From Bacteroidales bacterium (lineage in GTDB: Bacteria; Bacteroidota; Bacteroidia; Bacteroidales; UBA932), in the NCBI GenBank assembly GCA_004552115.1, contig SFPH01000007.1, forward strand, positions 1 to 26,291: DNA of 26,291 bases. Direction: 5' to 3'. Each line of letters starts with the position of its first letter. Positions within the stretch are counted from its first letter, which is position 1. The position numbers were made by a program, and so were the translations under genes. Below the pieces are notes generated by a model. That model saw nothing but the letters and a program-made list of their open reading frames with translations. It ran no database searches and was not told the DNA's origin. Below, piece after piece: positions 17,213 to 24,649 of the stretch.

Positions 17213-19225
17213 CTACTTCAATATTCCGTATCTGTGACAGTAGTCAAGCTGCTGGGCGAGGAAGTCATCCGCATAGCGGATTTCGTAATCGACGACCTTT
17301 CCGTCTTTCTCGACCGGCACGATGTCCGGATTGACGAATCCTCCGTATGGCTTCAGGCCGAGAGCCTCATATCTTTCCTTCACCTCCCTGTGGAGCTCAG
17401 GGTCGACATTGACTCCGTAGTTCAGCACGAGGGCCTTGCCGGCCTCGTAGTCGCCCTCGGACTTGATTCTCTGGATTTCCGCAAGAAGCTTTCCGAACAA
17501 TGTCCTCAATGCCTCATAGTCATTGACCACGAAGTATGTCTTGCCGTCCCTGACCTTCTTTTCGATTACATTTTCAGCCTTGCCTTTCTCATAACACCAG
17601 GCTGCGATGAGCTGGCGGTTCTGCATGTGAGCCTCGGTGACCTTGCGGCCAAGCTCGATGCGGGTGAGCTGTACCATGAGGCCGTTGCGGATATAATTGG
17701 CATAGTGTGGCTTGTACGCCTCCTGAGACGGGAGAATCCCGAGTTCGACGAGTTTAGGCTCCGCCATGTAGTAGAGTCCGAAAAGATCGGCCCTGGCCTC
17801 TTCCAATGCTGATGCGAATTCGCCCATCGCATTGGCCGAGACTCCCGGAAGGAGCTGCCCGGAGCCGTGTCCGAGGCATTCGTGCAGGTCCGTGTGGATT
17901 TCGTCCGCATAGCTGCCATATTTCTTCTGCATGTCCTTCTCCTCCTGTGAGTAGGCGAATTCCTCAAGCGTCGATGTCGGAGACTCGTTGGCCGCGGCAT
18001 CGTATGCGTGGGTTATATTGGCTATCGTCACTGACTTGGAGCCATACTCCTTCCTGATCCAGTCGGCGTTCGGAAGATTGATTCCGATAGGGGTGGCAGG
18101 GTAGCATCCACCACCGAGGCAGGCTGCGTTGATGACCTTTGCGGATATGCCCTTGACGCTCTTCTTCTTGAATCTGTCGTCGATCGGGGCGTTGTCCTCA
18201 AACCACTGGGCGTTTGCGCTGAGCACCTCTGTCCTGGCGGAAGCCGCCGAGTCCTTGACATTTACGAGAGCCTCCCAGTATGCCTTGCGTCCGAGAGGGT
18301 CGTTGTAATCCTCCACGAAACCGTTGGTGAAGTCAATTGTGCCGAGGGTGTCGCTGACCCAGGTGATGTTGTATCTGTCCCAGAGTCTGAGATCCCCGGT
18401 CCTGTAGTATTCCTGGAGCTCGCTGATTTCCTGCCTCTGGGTGTCGTTTTCGGCGACTGCCTTGGCCTTCTCCAGCTCCTCGCAGATCTTCTCGAGGGCC
18501 GGGCCGTAGATGCCTCCCACCTTCCAGGGAAGTTCCACGACCTTGCCTTCCTCATTCTTGACGACCTTCGTGTTCAGGCCGTAGGAAATCGGATTCGGAT
18601 CATTCCTGTCAATGATGCTGTCATAGTAGGCCTCCACTTCTTCCCTTGTGACCCCTTCGTAGAAATTTACCGCGGAGAGGGCGACAATGTCACCTTCCGG
18701 GTCCGAGGAGCGCCTCTGGGCGAGGATTGAAGGATCGTAGATTACTGGCAGGAGGGTGTCGCATTCCTCCCCGTGGCCGACGGCTTCCATCAGCGACCTG
18801 AAGTACTCCTCGCTGCATTCCGGGGTGAATTTGTCCTCGGCATAATGATGGTGTATTCCGTTGCTGAAGAATACTCTCTTGGCATACACGAGGAAGTCGG
18901 CGTAGTCCCCGCAATTCCTGTCGCCATCGTACTTTTCAATGATGTCCTGAAGTACATTGCGCACGTCCAGATTGTATCTGCAGTTCTGGTCCCAGTGGAT
19001 GTCCCAGCCGTACTTGGCGGCTTCGCTCAGATGGTAGATGTACTCCTTCTGTCTGAGAGACAGGTCTTCCCATCCCGGAATCCTGTATCTCATGATCTTG
19101 ATGTCGGCGAACTGGTCAATGAGGTATCTGAAGTTCTCATCGCCGTCCTTCGCGCTTTTCTGCCCGCAGGATACCATTGCCGCGGCAGAGGCCAATGTCA
19201 AAAGCATTTTCGAAAATGTATTCAT
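17213..19225 (-). CDS. Dipeptidyl peptidase III (M49 family) with lipoprotein signal
   Basis: This zinc aminopeptidase, about 670 residues, releases dipeptides from the N-terminus of oligopeptides. The M49 zinc motif HExxGH is present as HECLGH (residues 448-453), with the third ligand region EEARAD (475-480). Other family segments are CLGGGCYPATPIGINLPN and RNGLMVQLTRIELG. The first 20 residues form a lipoprotein signal (FSKMLLTLASAAAMVSC), so the enzyme is exported, probably to the periplasm or outer membrane, unlike the cytosolic eukaryotic DPP III. The ATG at 19225 is preferred because it begins the signal peptide; an upstream in-frame start at 19279 would add 18 residues before it. It leads a minus-strand cluster with xerD and the transglutaminase-like gene, and could process peptides imported by systems such as the SusCD pair in this window. 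Confidence 0.93.
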   Translation of the reverse strand: MNTFSKMLLTLASAAAMVSCGQKSAKDGDENFRYLIDQFADIKIMRYRIPGWEDLSLRQKEYIYHLSEAAKYGWDIHWDQNCRYNLDVRNVLQDIIEKYDGDRNCGDYADFLVYAKRVFFSNGIHHHYAEDKFTPECSEEYFRSLMEAVGHGEECDTLLPVIYDPSILAQRRSSDPEGDIVALSAVNFYEGVTREEVEAYYDSIIDRNDPNPISYGLNTKVVKNEEGKVVELPWKVGGIYGPALEKICEELEKAKAVAENDTQRQEISELQEYYRTGDLRLWDRYNITWVSDTLGTIDFTNGFVEDYNDPLGRKAYWEALVNVKDSAASARTEVLSANAQWFEDNAPIDDRFKKKSVKGISAKVINAACLGGGCYPATPIGINLPNADWIRKEYGSKSVTIANITHAYDAAANESPTSTLEEFAYSQEEKDMQKKYGSYADEIHTDLHECLGHGSGQLLPGVSANAMGEFASALEEARADLFGLYYMAEPKLVELGILPSQEAYKPHYANYIRNGLMVQLTRIELGRKVTEAHMQNRQLIAAWCYEKGKAENVIEKKVRDGKTYFVVNDYEALRTLFGKLLAEIQRIKSEGDYEAGKALVLNYGVNVDPELHREVKERYEALGLKPYGGFVNPDIVPVEKDGKVVDYEIRYADDFLAQQLDYCHRYGILK

Positions 19226-19234
19226 ATATGGATT

Positions 19235-20611
19235 ATGTTGTTTCCTCCGGATGCTGTCCTGATACCGGACCAGGGACAAGTCCTGCTGCTGCGAAACATA
19301 TTTTCTTCAGTTCTGCTGCTGGCGGTCCTTGCCTGCTCGAAGGACGGGGATTTCGGCATCGGGGGAACCGGGAGCGACCGCAGGGGACCTGGGGTGAAGG
19401 TAGTGCCGAAGACAGGAGAAAGACGGGTGCTGCTGGTATATTCAGCAGGCTTCAACAGTCTCAGTGCCGACCTGGAGGATGACGTTGACGATATAAAGAC
19501 GGGACTCATTCCGTCGAAGACTTCCCGATCCATACTTCTGGTGTTCTCGAAACGGACCAGGAACAATGCCTACGATTATTCGGTGAAGACTCCGGCCCAT
19601 CTCATACGCCTGTATCTCGATACGGATGGGGATATGGTTTCGGATACGCTCAGGACCTGGCCCGAGGGTACTGTCGCAGCCTCCGCTTCCACCCTCGGTG
19701 AAGTTCTTTCCTATGTGCGCACATTGTATCCCTCATCGGAATATGGAATGATTTTCTCCTCTCATGCTTCCGGGTGGGTTCCAAAAGGCTATTATTCCAC
19801 CGGTTCAATCTCCCAGTACGCCGTAGGGGCGCAGATGTCGCCGGGCTTGCTTCCTGCATCCGAAAGACCGGTGTTCAGCCTTGAACCCGAGCAGATCGAG
19901 GGTTGGCCGAGGGTCAGAAGCATAGGAATGGACATGAACAATGCGAGGTCGGCCTACGAAATCAATATCGAGGATTTTGCCGCCGCCATTCCGATGAAGA
20001 TGGATTATATCATAATGGATGCCTGTCTGATGGGCGGCATCGAGGTTGCCTATGCGCTTCGGGACAAGACCCGTTACCTTGTGTTTTCCCAGACAGAGGT
20101 CCTGGCCGCCGGGCTCTGCGACTATAAGACTATATGTTCAAGGCTTTTCCGCAATGGGGAACCGGGTCTGGTGGAACTGTGCGGAGATTCATATTCGCAT
20201 TATGCCGCCAAGAACGGACAGGAACAGTCCGTTACGATATCATTGGTGAAAACCGACGGTCTCGGGAGGCTTGCAGAGGCATGCGCCGGGCTCTTCGAGG
20301 ACTACCGGACTGAAATCGGCAGTGTGTCAATGTATTCTGTCCAGCAATATTACAGATTTTCGAAGCGCTGGTATTTCGACATTGAGGATATTCTGGTGAA
20401 GGCGGGGGTCCCGGATTCCGACCTTGCTGAATTCAGGGAGGCGCTTTCCTCCTGCGTGATCTACAAAGCCGCAACCCCGAGATTCCTGTCGATTGACATC
20501 AACACATTCTCGGGGCTGAGCATGTTTCTTCCGAACGCCGACCCGACCGAGGCTCTGTGGGATTTCTACCGGGGGCTTTCGTGGAATCAGGCCACAGGCC
20601 TTATCGAGTAA
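19235..20611 (+). CDS. Clostripain-like (C11) cysteine peptidase lipoprotein
   Basis: This protein of up to 458 residues matches the C11 (clostripain) peptidase family: RRVLLVYSAGFNSL begins the core, the catalytic His is in IFSSHASGW (codon at 19763) and the catalytic Cys in IIMDACLMGGIEVAYAL (codon at 20024). Members cut after Arg or Lys, often after self-cleavage. A hydrophobic stretch ending in LLLAVLAC (Cys codon near 19334) is a probable lipobox, followed by a Gly-rich linker. The start is unclear. The only nearby ATG (19235) puts about 20 non-signal-like residues before it; CTG codons at 19283-19291 would give an ideal signal peptide. The frame stays open further upstream, but that part is antisense to the DPP III gene. 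It is divergent from DPP III and convergent with bcp. Confidence 0.82.
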   Translation: MLFPPDAVLIPDQGQVLLLRNIFSSVLLLAVLACSKDGDFGIGGTGSDRRGPGVKVVPKTGERRVLLVYSAGFNSLSADLEDDVDDIKTGLIPSKTSRSILLVFSKRTRNNAYDYSVKTPAHLIRLYLDTDGDMVSDTLRTWPEGTVAASASTLGEVLSYVRTLYPSSEYGMIFSSHASGWVPKGYYSTGSISQYAVGAQMSPGLLPASERPVFSLEPEQIEGWPRVRSIGMDMNNARSAYEINIEDFAAAIPMKMDYIIMDACLMGGIEVAYALRDKTRYLVFSQTEVLAAGLCDYKTICSRLFRNGEPGLVELCGDSYSHYAAKNGQEQSVTISLVKTDGLGRLAEACAGLFEDYRTEIGSVSMYSVQQYYRFSKRWYFDIEDILVKAGVPDSDLAEFREALSSCVIYKAATPRFLSIDINTFSGLSMFLPNADPTEALWDFYRGLSWNQATGLIE

Positions 20612-20623
20612 TGCGGTTCCGGA

Positions 20624-21085
20624 TCAGAGAATCTGGGCACTGTGGTTCTTGGTGTCCACTTTCTCGATAATCCTTTCCACAATGCCTTCAGCATTGATGA
20701 TGAAGGTCTTCCTGAGGGTGCCCGTGCAGACTTTCCCGCACATCTTCTTCTCTCCCCAGGCTCCGAATGCCTGAAGCATTTCCGTGCTCTTGTCCGAGAG
20801 CAATGTGAAAGGAAGCTGGTATTTCTCTATGAATTTCCTGTGTGAGGCATCGCTGTCCTTGCTTACGCCGATCACCCTGTAGCCCGCAGCCGCGAGAGCA
20901 TCAATGTTGTCCCTGAGGTTGCATGCCTCAGCGGTACATCCCGGAGTACTGTCCTTCGGGTAGAAATAAAGCACAGTCCTCTGACCTGCGAGGTCTTCCG
21001 ATGTGAATGCCTTTCCGTCCTGGTCAACGACCGAGAATGCCGGAATCTTGTCGCCTTCTTTCAGCATAGTTGCAATATTGATCAT
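20624..21085 (-). CDS. bcp: Bcp/PrxQ-type thioredoxin-dependent peroxiredoxin
   Basis: This peroxiredoxin reduces hydrogen peroxide and organic peroxides in the cytoplasm, recycled by thioredoxin. It has 154 residues. The family signature is clear: LKEGDKIPAFSVVDQDGK, then VLYFYPKDSTPGCTAEAC with the peroxidatic Cys50 and the resolving Cys55 five residues on (the PrxQ arrangement), and later RKTFIINAEG. The ATG at 21085 overlaps the feoB stop (TAATG), which suggests translational coupling. A second ATG at 21067 (MLKEGDK) would also give a normal protein of 148 residues. Pairing a peroxidase with an iron transporter makes sense, because ferrous iron and peroxide together generate hydroxyl radicals. 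Confidence 0.93.
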   Translation of the reverse strand: MINIATMLKEGDKIPAFSVVDQDGKAFTSEDLAGQRTVLYFYPKDSTPGCTAEACNLRDNIDALAAAGYRVIGVSKDSDASHRKFIEKYQLPFTLLSDKSTEMLQAFGAWGEKKMCGKVCTGTLRKTFIINAEGIVERIIEKVDTKNHSAQIL

Positions 21086-23091
21086 TAAACAATTATAAGA
21101 CTTAGAACTCTGAATGCGAGGAATGCGGCCAGCCACGCCATCACCAGGGAGTTGACCACCGTGAAGGCTGCCCATTTTCCTCCGATTTCCTTTCTCAATG
21201 TGGTCACGGTGGCCACGCACGGGAAGTAGAGGAGGACGAAGAGCATGAAGGACCAGCTGTTTGCCGGAGTGAAGATTTTCTCCTCCCGGAGCACCGTTGC
21301 GAGATTTGCATTGTCTTCGTCGGAGCTATGGTACAGAATGCCCATTGTGCTGACTATGGCTTCCTTGGCAGGAAGGCCGGTGAGCAGGCTGACATTCATC
21401 TTCCAGTCGAAGCCCAGAGGCTCCATCACCGGCGATACGGCCTTGCCTATCATTGCGAGGTATGATTCCTCCGGATTGGCTCCGTTGTCAGTCTTGTCCG
21501 CAGGGAAGTATTCCAGGGCCCATATTATTACCGAGGCTGCCAGGATGACTGTCGAAATCTTCTTGAGATAGTCGTTGACCCTCTCCCAGATATGCATTCC
21601 CGTATTTCTCCAGGTAGGCTTGCGGAATGGCGGGAGGACTGACACGTAGTCCTCGTCCTGCATCCGGAACCATCTGGTGTGTTTCATCACGTATGCGAAG
21701 AGTATGGAAAGGAAGATGCCTATGGCGTACAGGCCGACCATGACAAGCGCCTTGTATCTTGCGAAGAATGCCGACACGAAGAGAAGATAGACGGGAAGAC
21801 GGGCGCTGCAGCTCATGAACGGAATCATCAGCATTGTCAGAGTGCGGTCCCTCCTGTTCTCAATCTGCTTTGCCGCCATTATCGCCGGCACATTGCAGCC
21901 GAAGCCGATGAGCATCGGAATGAAAGAACGGCCGTGAAGGCCGACGAGGTGCATTATCTTGTCCATGAGAAAGGCGGCCCTGGACATGTATCCGGAGTCT
22001 TCCAGCAGGGACAGGAAGAAGAAGAGAATCACGATGTTGGGCAGGAATGCGAGCACGGAGCCGACTCCCTGGATGATTCCGTCCGTCAGCATGCTCGTGA
22101 ACCATCCGGGGCTCAGCAGACCGCTGCACCAGGCGCAGAGGGCATTGACCCCCGACTCGATCCACCCCTGGGGATAGGCTCCGAGGGTGAATGTGCATTG
22201 GAATACGGTCAGAAGTATCAATATCATCAGCGGGAAGCCGAGCCACCTGCTGGTCAGGATGGCATCTACCTTCATGGAAAAGCTGTGGTCAGAGCTGTCT
22301 CCGCCGTGAACGACGGTCTCCTGCAGTGCTCCTGCCACGAAACCTCTCCTGGCCTTGGCTACCAGGACTTCCGACTGCTCCCCGAACTCCCTTTCCAGCC
22401 CGTCGTGGGCCTTTTTCGCCACTCTCAGCACTTCTTCGGCATTGGGCAGGGAATTCACGTACGGCATAATGTAGTCCTGATGCTCAAGCAGTCTTACGGC
22501 AACATACCGCTCAGAGAAATGGAGCCACTCGTCGTGCCCCTTGTGGATGGCGGCTGAGATTTTCTCTATCGCTTCCTCCACGTCCTGGCCGTAAGGCACG
22601 CTGACCTTCCTTTCATAAGGTTCCCTGAAACTGTCGGCAATCTTGCCTATGAGCGTCATCTCTGCCAGTCCGTCGTCCGGCTCGAAGGTGATTACAGGCA
22701 TTCCGAGCATTCTTGAAAGCTGTTTCGTGTCGATGGAATGGCCTGTCGCGAGAAACTTGCTGTAATTCTTTACGACAAGGATTACCTTGATGTCCATGTC
22801 GTTGAGCTTTGTGACGGGATACAATGTATCCTCAAGATGCAGCGCATCCACAATATGGATGACGATGTCGGTCGGCGTTTCGAGTATTGACGATATCTCG
22901 GGAAGTATGTTGAATCTTACCGAAAAACCGTTGCCTGAAACTGTCTTGCCGGAAAGTCCGCTTCCGGCGCCCGTCACGGCTGCTCTGATGCATTGAGTGA
23001 AACCCTTTGATGCCATCAGAGGGCAGCTGTGGCATTCTCCATTGCATTCGAATGTTTTCATGTCCACTGGGTATTTGAGGTATGTATTCAT
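21085..23091 (-). CDS. feoB: FeoB-like ferrous iron permease with degenerate GTPase domain and N-terminal Cys cluster
   Basis: This 668-residue inner-membrane protein keeps the FeoB permease core: SRWLGFPLMILIL, the first gate motif GFGCNVPAIMA (Cys399), the second PFMSCSARLPVY (Cys428), the region LLTGLPAKEAIVSTMGILY and hydrophobic membrane segments throughout. The N-terminus is unusual. FeoB normally begins with a GTPase domain (GNPNSGKS, DLPG, NMxD). Here only a GSGLSGKT segment (residues 43-50) resembles a P-loop, about 50 residues including G2 and DLPG are missing before IVIHIVDALHLEDTLY, and the G4 position reads KNYS. The first 34 residues carry CNGECHSCP plus a fourth Cys (Cys16, 20, 23, 34), recalling the iron-sulfur cysteines of FeoC. 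A purine-rich site precedes the start. No FeoA is present in the window. Function as a transporter is likely; its energising or regulation is open. Confidence 0.9.
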   Translation of the reverse strand: MNTYLKYPVDMKTFECNGECHSCPLMASKGFTQCIRAAVTGAGSGLSGKTVSGNGFSVRFNILPEISSILETPTDIVIHIVDALHLEDTLYPVTKLNDMDIKVILVVKNYSKFLATGHSIDTKQLSRMLGMPVITFEPDDGLAEMTLIGKIADSFREPYERKVSVPYGQDVEEAIEKISAAIHKGHDEWLHFSERYVAVRLLEHQDYIMPYVNSLPNAEEVLRVAKKAHDGLEREFGEQSEVLVAKARRGFVAGALQETVVHGGDSSDHSFSMKVDAILTSRWLGFPLMILILLTVFQCTFTLGAYPQGWIESGVNALCAWCSGLLSPGWFTSMLTDGIIQGVGSVLAFLPNIVILFFFLSLLEDSGYMSRAAFLMDKIMHLVGLHGRSFIPMLIGFGCNVPAIMAAKQIENRRDRTLTMLMIPFMSCSARLPVYLLFVSAFFARYKALVMVGLYAIGIFLSILFAYVMKHTRWFRMQDEDYVSVLPPFRKPTWRNTGMHIWERVNDYLKKISTVILAASVIIWALEYFPADKTDNGANPEESYLAMIGKAVSPVMEPLGFDWKMNVSLLTGLPAKEAIVSTMGILYHSSDEDNANLATVLREEKIFTPANSWSFMLFVLLYFPCVATVTTLRKEIGGKWAAFTVVNSLVMAWLAAFLAFRVLSLIIV

Positions 23092-23099
23092 GGTGCCGG

Positions 23100-23105
23100 C
23101 CTCCC
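23100..23105 (-). promoter_or_regulatory. Shine-Dalgarno-like site for feoB
   Basis: On the minus strand GGGAGG lies eight bases before the ATG at 23091. It supports this start over the in-frame Met11, and so supports the short N-terminus being genuine. Confidence 0.45.
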
Positions 23106-23155
23106 TTGTCTGCGGACGCCTTCACCGTTTTTGCGGAGCTCCGCGCTCCGTACAG

Positions 23156-23731
23156 TTAAAGTTCTTCTCCGGCTGTCACTTCATTGTAGCACTGGCGGCA
23201 AAGTGGCTCGTAAACGTCCTTTTCTCCGAGCACCACGAGCTTGTCGCTCTTGGTGAGCCTGTGCGAGTGGTTTGCGAGGTTGCCGCAGCGGACGCAGATG
23301 GCATGCACCTTCTGGACGTCCTCAGCTATTGCCATAAGGGCCGGCATGGGTCCGAAAGGCTTGCCCTTGAAATCGGTGTCCAGGCCGGCTATGATGACCC
23401 TCTTGCCCTTGTTGGCAAGGGTCTGGACCACTTCCACCAGGTTTTCCCCGAAGAACTGGGCCTCGTCAATGCCTACCACCTGGGTCTCATCCGCAGCGGT
23501 CAGCATGTCCTCCGCATTCTTTGCCGGCCGGCAAGGTATGCTGTGGAGGTCGTGGGAAACCACGTCCATATCGGAGTATCTCGTATCCACGGCAGGCTTG
23601 AAGATTTCTATTTTCTGATTGGCGAACTGGGCTCTCTTGAGCCTCCTGATGAGTTCTTCGGTCTTGCCGGAAAACATTGAGCCGCAAATCACTTCAACGC
23701 AGCCGTTCCTCTTGGTATTTTCTAAAAACAT
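23156..23731 (-). CDS. tdk: Thymidine kinase (type II)
   Basis: This salvage enzyme phosphorylates thymidine with ATP. It has 191 residues, the normal length of bacterial type II thymidine kinases. Features are the P-loop GSMFSGKT (residues 17-24), [10 protein letters not shown], catalytic Glu90 in [23 protein letters not shown], and a structural zinc site from two Cys pairs (Cys146/Cys149 in CVRC and Cys178/Cys181 in CRQC). It is the first gene of the minus-strand run tdk-feoB-bcp, 64 bases before feoB. Confidence 0.96.
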   Translation of the reverse strand: MFLENTKRNGCVEVICGSMFSGKTEELIRRLKRAQFANQKIEIFKPAVDTRYSDMDVVSHDLHSIPCRPAKNAEDMLTAADETQVVGIDEAQFFGENLVEVVQTLANKGKRVIIAGLDTDFKGKPFGPMPALMAIAEDVQKVHAICVRCGNLANHSHRLTKSDKLVVLGEKDVYEPLCRQCYNEVTAGEEL

Positions 23732-23782
23732 AGTTAATTTTGCAATCTTTCAATCCGGTGCTGAATTCTTTCGACCGGCTTG

Positions 23783-23790
23783 CAAATATA
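23783..23790 (-). promoter_or_regulatory. Candidate -7 promoter element for tdk
   Basis: On the minus strand TATATTTG matches the Bacteroidota -7 consensus TAnnTTTG exactly, 51 bases before the tdk ATG. A TTG lies 24 bases further upstream, slightly beyond the usual 19-21 base spacing, so the -33 element is uncertain. Confidence 0.45.
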
Positions 23791-23806
23791 ATAATTATTC
23801 AGGTTT

Positions 23807-24436
23807 ATGGAGAACAACCGCAGGGAAAATTTTGAAGACCTTCTCAAGACCGTCGCAGACCTCAAGTCAAGGCTGGACGAACTTGAGAGGAGAATAGATG
23901 AATACAGGTCCGCTTTCGGAGATTCTTTGAAGATGCCTTTGCCGGAGGAAATCCCGTTTGAGCAGGAGGACTTTCTCGGGGATATGTCCGAGCTTGTAGC
24001 GGATGGCGATGAAATCAGAATCAATGCCGATGAGCCTGAGGCTGCCGGGCCGGGGACCGTATCCGGACCGGAGACCTCCCCTGAGTCTGGAACCGCCTCT
24101 GAACCTGAGGCTGAGCCTGAAACGGAGGCTGCCCCTGAAACGGAGGCTGAACCGGAACCTGATGCTGAGCCTGAACCTGCGGCAGAACCGGAAGCAGCCG
24201 CAGAACCGGAATCAGCCGCGGAACCGGAATCAGCCGCGGAACCGGAAGCTGAGCCGCTGCAGGAAGAGGATGACGAACCGTTCTCCCTTTTCGGGGAAAT
24301 GTTCGGTGCCGCCCCTGCAAGGAAGTCTTCCAGGTCCAGGACTCTCAATGAAGCCAATGCCTCCAGGGCCTCCGGGGCTGTCATAGACCTCCAGACGGAT
24401 CGACATGCCGGGACCGGAGGTGAAGGATGTGCGTAG
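23807..24436 (+). CDS. Glu/Pro-rich protein with N-terminal coiled coil (probably the 5' part of a frameshifted gene)
   Basis: The 209-residue product starts with a charged helix likely to form a coiled coil (LLKTVADLKSRLDELERRI), then an acidic patch, then about 75 residues rich in Glu, Pro and Ala with hexapeptide repeats (AAEPES), then DEPFSLFGEMFG. Similar Bacteroidales hypothetical proteins carry on into a C-terminal domain with an AISLNDR motif. Here that motif lies in the next frame, starting inside this gene's end. The last 15 or so residues (TDRHAGTGGEGCA) look like out-of-frame sequence. Function is unknown. No signal peptide is seen, so it is probably cytoplasmic. Confidence 0.65.
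   Translation: MENNRRENFEDLLKTVADLKSRLDELERRIDEYRSAFGDSLKMPLPEEIPFEQEDFLGDMSELVADGDEIRINADEPEAAGPGTVSGPETSPESGTASEPEAEPETEAAPETEAEPEPDAEPEPAAEPEAAAEPESAAEPESAAEPEAEPLQEEDDEPFSLFGEMFGAAPARKSSRSRTLNEANASRASGAVIDLQTDRHAGTGGEGCA
24179..24250 (+). repeat. Four 18-bp tandem repeats encoding AAEPE(A/S)
   Basis: Four head-to-tail units of the type GCCGCRGAACCGGAATCA run without gaps and differ by only a few bases. They lie in frame in the Glu/Pro-rich protein and continue a looser Glu-Pro repetition upstream (from about 24090). Unit length is a multiple of three, so gain or loss of units would keep the frame. Confidence 0.9.
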
Positions 24437-24644
24437 CGCCATCTCCCTCAATGACAGGGTGATGTTCATTGCAAACCTCTTCAGGGAGGATTCAATGCTG
24501 TTTCAGGATGTCGTGAACCATATAAACGGAATGTCCGACCTTCACAAGGCCGTGGCCTATCTCCAGTCCACATTCCCGGAGTGGGACATGGGCTCCGATG
24601 CGGTTTACAGGTTCATGATGGCAGTCCGCCGAAAAATCAGATAG
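24405..24644 (+). CDS. Conserved C-terminal domain with AISLNDR motif (probably the 3' part of the preceding gene)
   Basis: The 79 residues read VKDVRSAISLNDRVMFIANLF, then LHKAVAYLQSTFPEWDM and a final helix ending in VRRKIR. This resembles the C-terminal domain of a common Bacteroidales hypothetical protein (xDLRKAISLNDRFxFIRELF...), which normally follows a coiled-coil/acidic region in one chain. Here it is +1 relative to the upstream frame. In this frame a TAG at 24384-24386 blocks upward extension, so a one-base shift between 24387 and 24433 would rejoin the two. The alternative is a separate small gene starting at this ATG, but no ribosome-binding site is seen. Function is unknown. Confidence 0.6.
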   Translation: MPGPEVKDVRSAISLNDRVMFIANLFREDSMLFQDVVNHINGMSDLHKAVAYLQSTFPEWDMGSDAVYRFMMAVRRKIR

Positions 24645-24649
24645 TTTCT

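Noticed and set aside
18773..19234. Open frame continuing upstream of the clostripain-like gene
   Set aside because: It runs antisense through the DPP III gene, which has clear motifs. The amino-acid sequence there has no domain or signal-peptide features and is explained by codon bias of the opposite strand.
21679..22557. A 292-codon plus-strand open frame opposite feoB
   Set aside because: Rich in His, Glu and Gln with no recognisable motif, and fully antisense to the conserved FeoB permease, so it is a shadow frame.
23023..23046. Radical-SAM motif (Cys-x3-Cys-x2-Cys) in the FeoB N-terminus
   Set aside because: The spacing fits, but none of the other radical SAM features follow. The CPL context and FeoB fusion make a FeoC-like motif more sensible.
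23134..23150. Hairpin CGGAGC-TCCGC-GCTCCG between tdk and feoB as a terminator
   Set aside because: On the transcribed minus strand it is followed by an A-run, not a T-run, so it is not a standard intrinsic terminator. It may still form RNA structure.
22997..23680. A 227-codon plus-strand open frame opposite tdk and the feoB start
   Set aside because: It crosses two well-supported genes and their gap on the other strand and shows no family features.
23734..24384. Ser/Gly-repeat protein on the minus strand
   Set aside because: It is the reverse complement of the Glu/Pro-rich repeats (GSAAGSGSASGS pattern), an artefact of the repeat composition.
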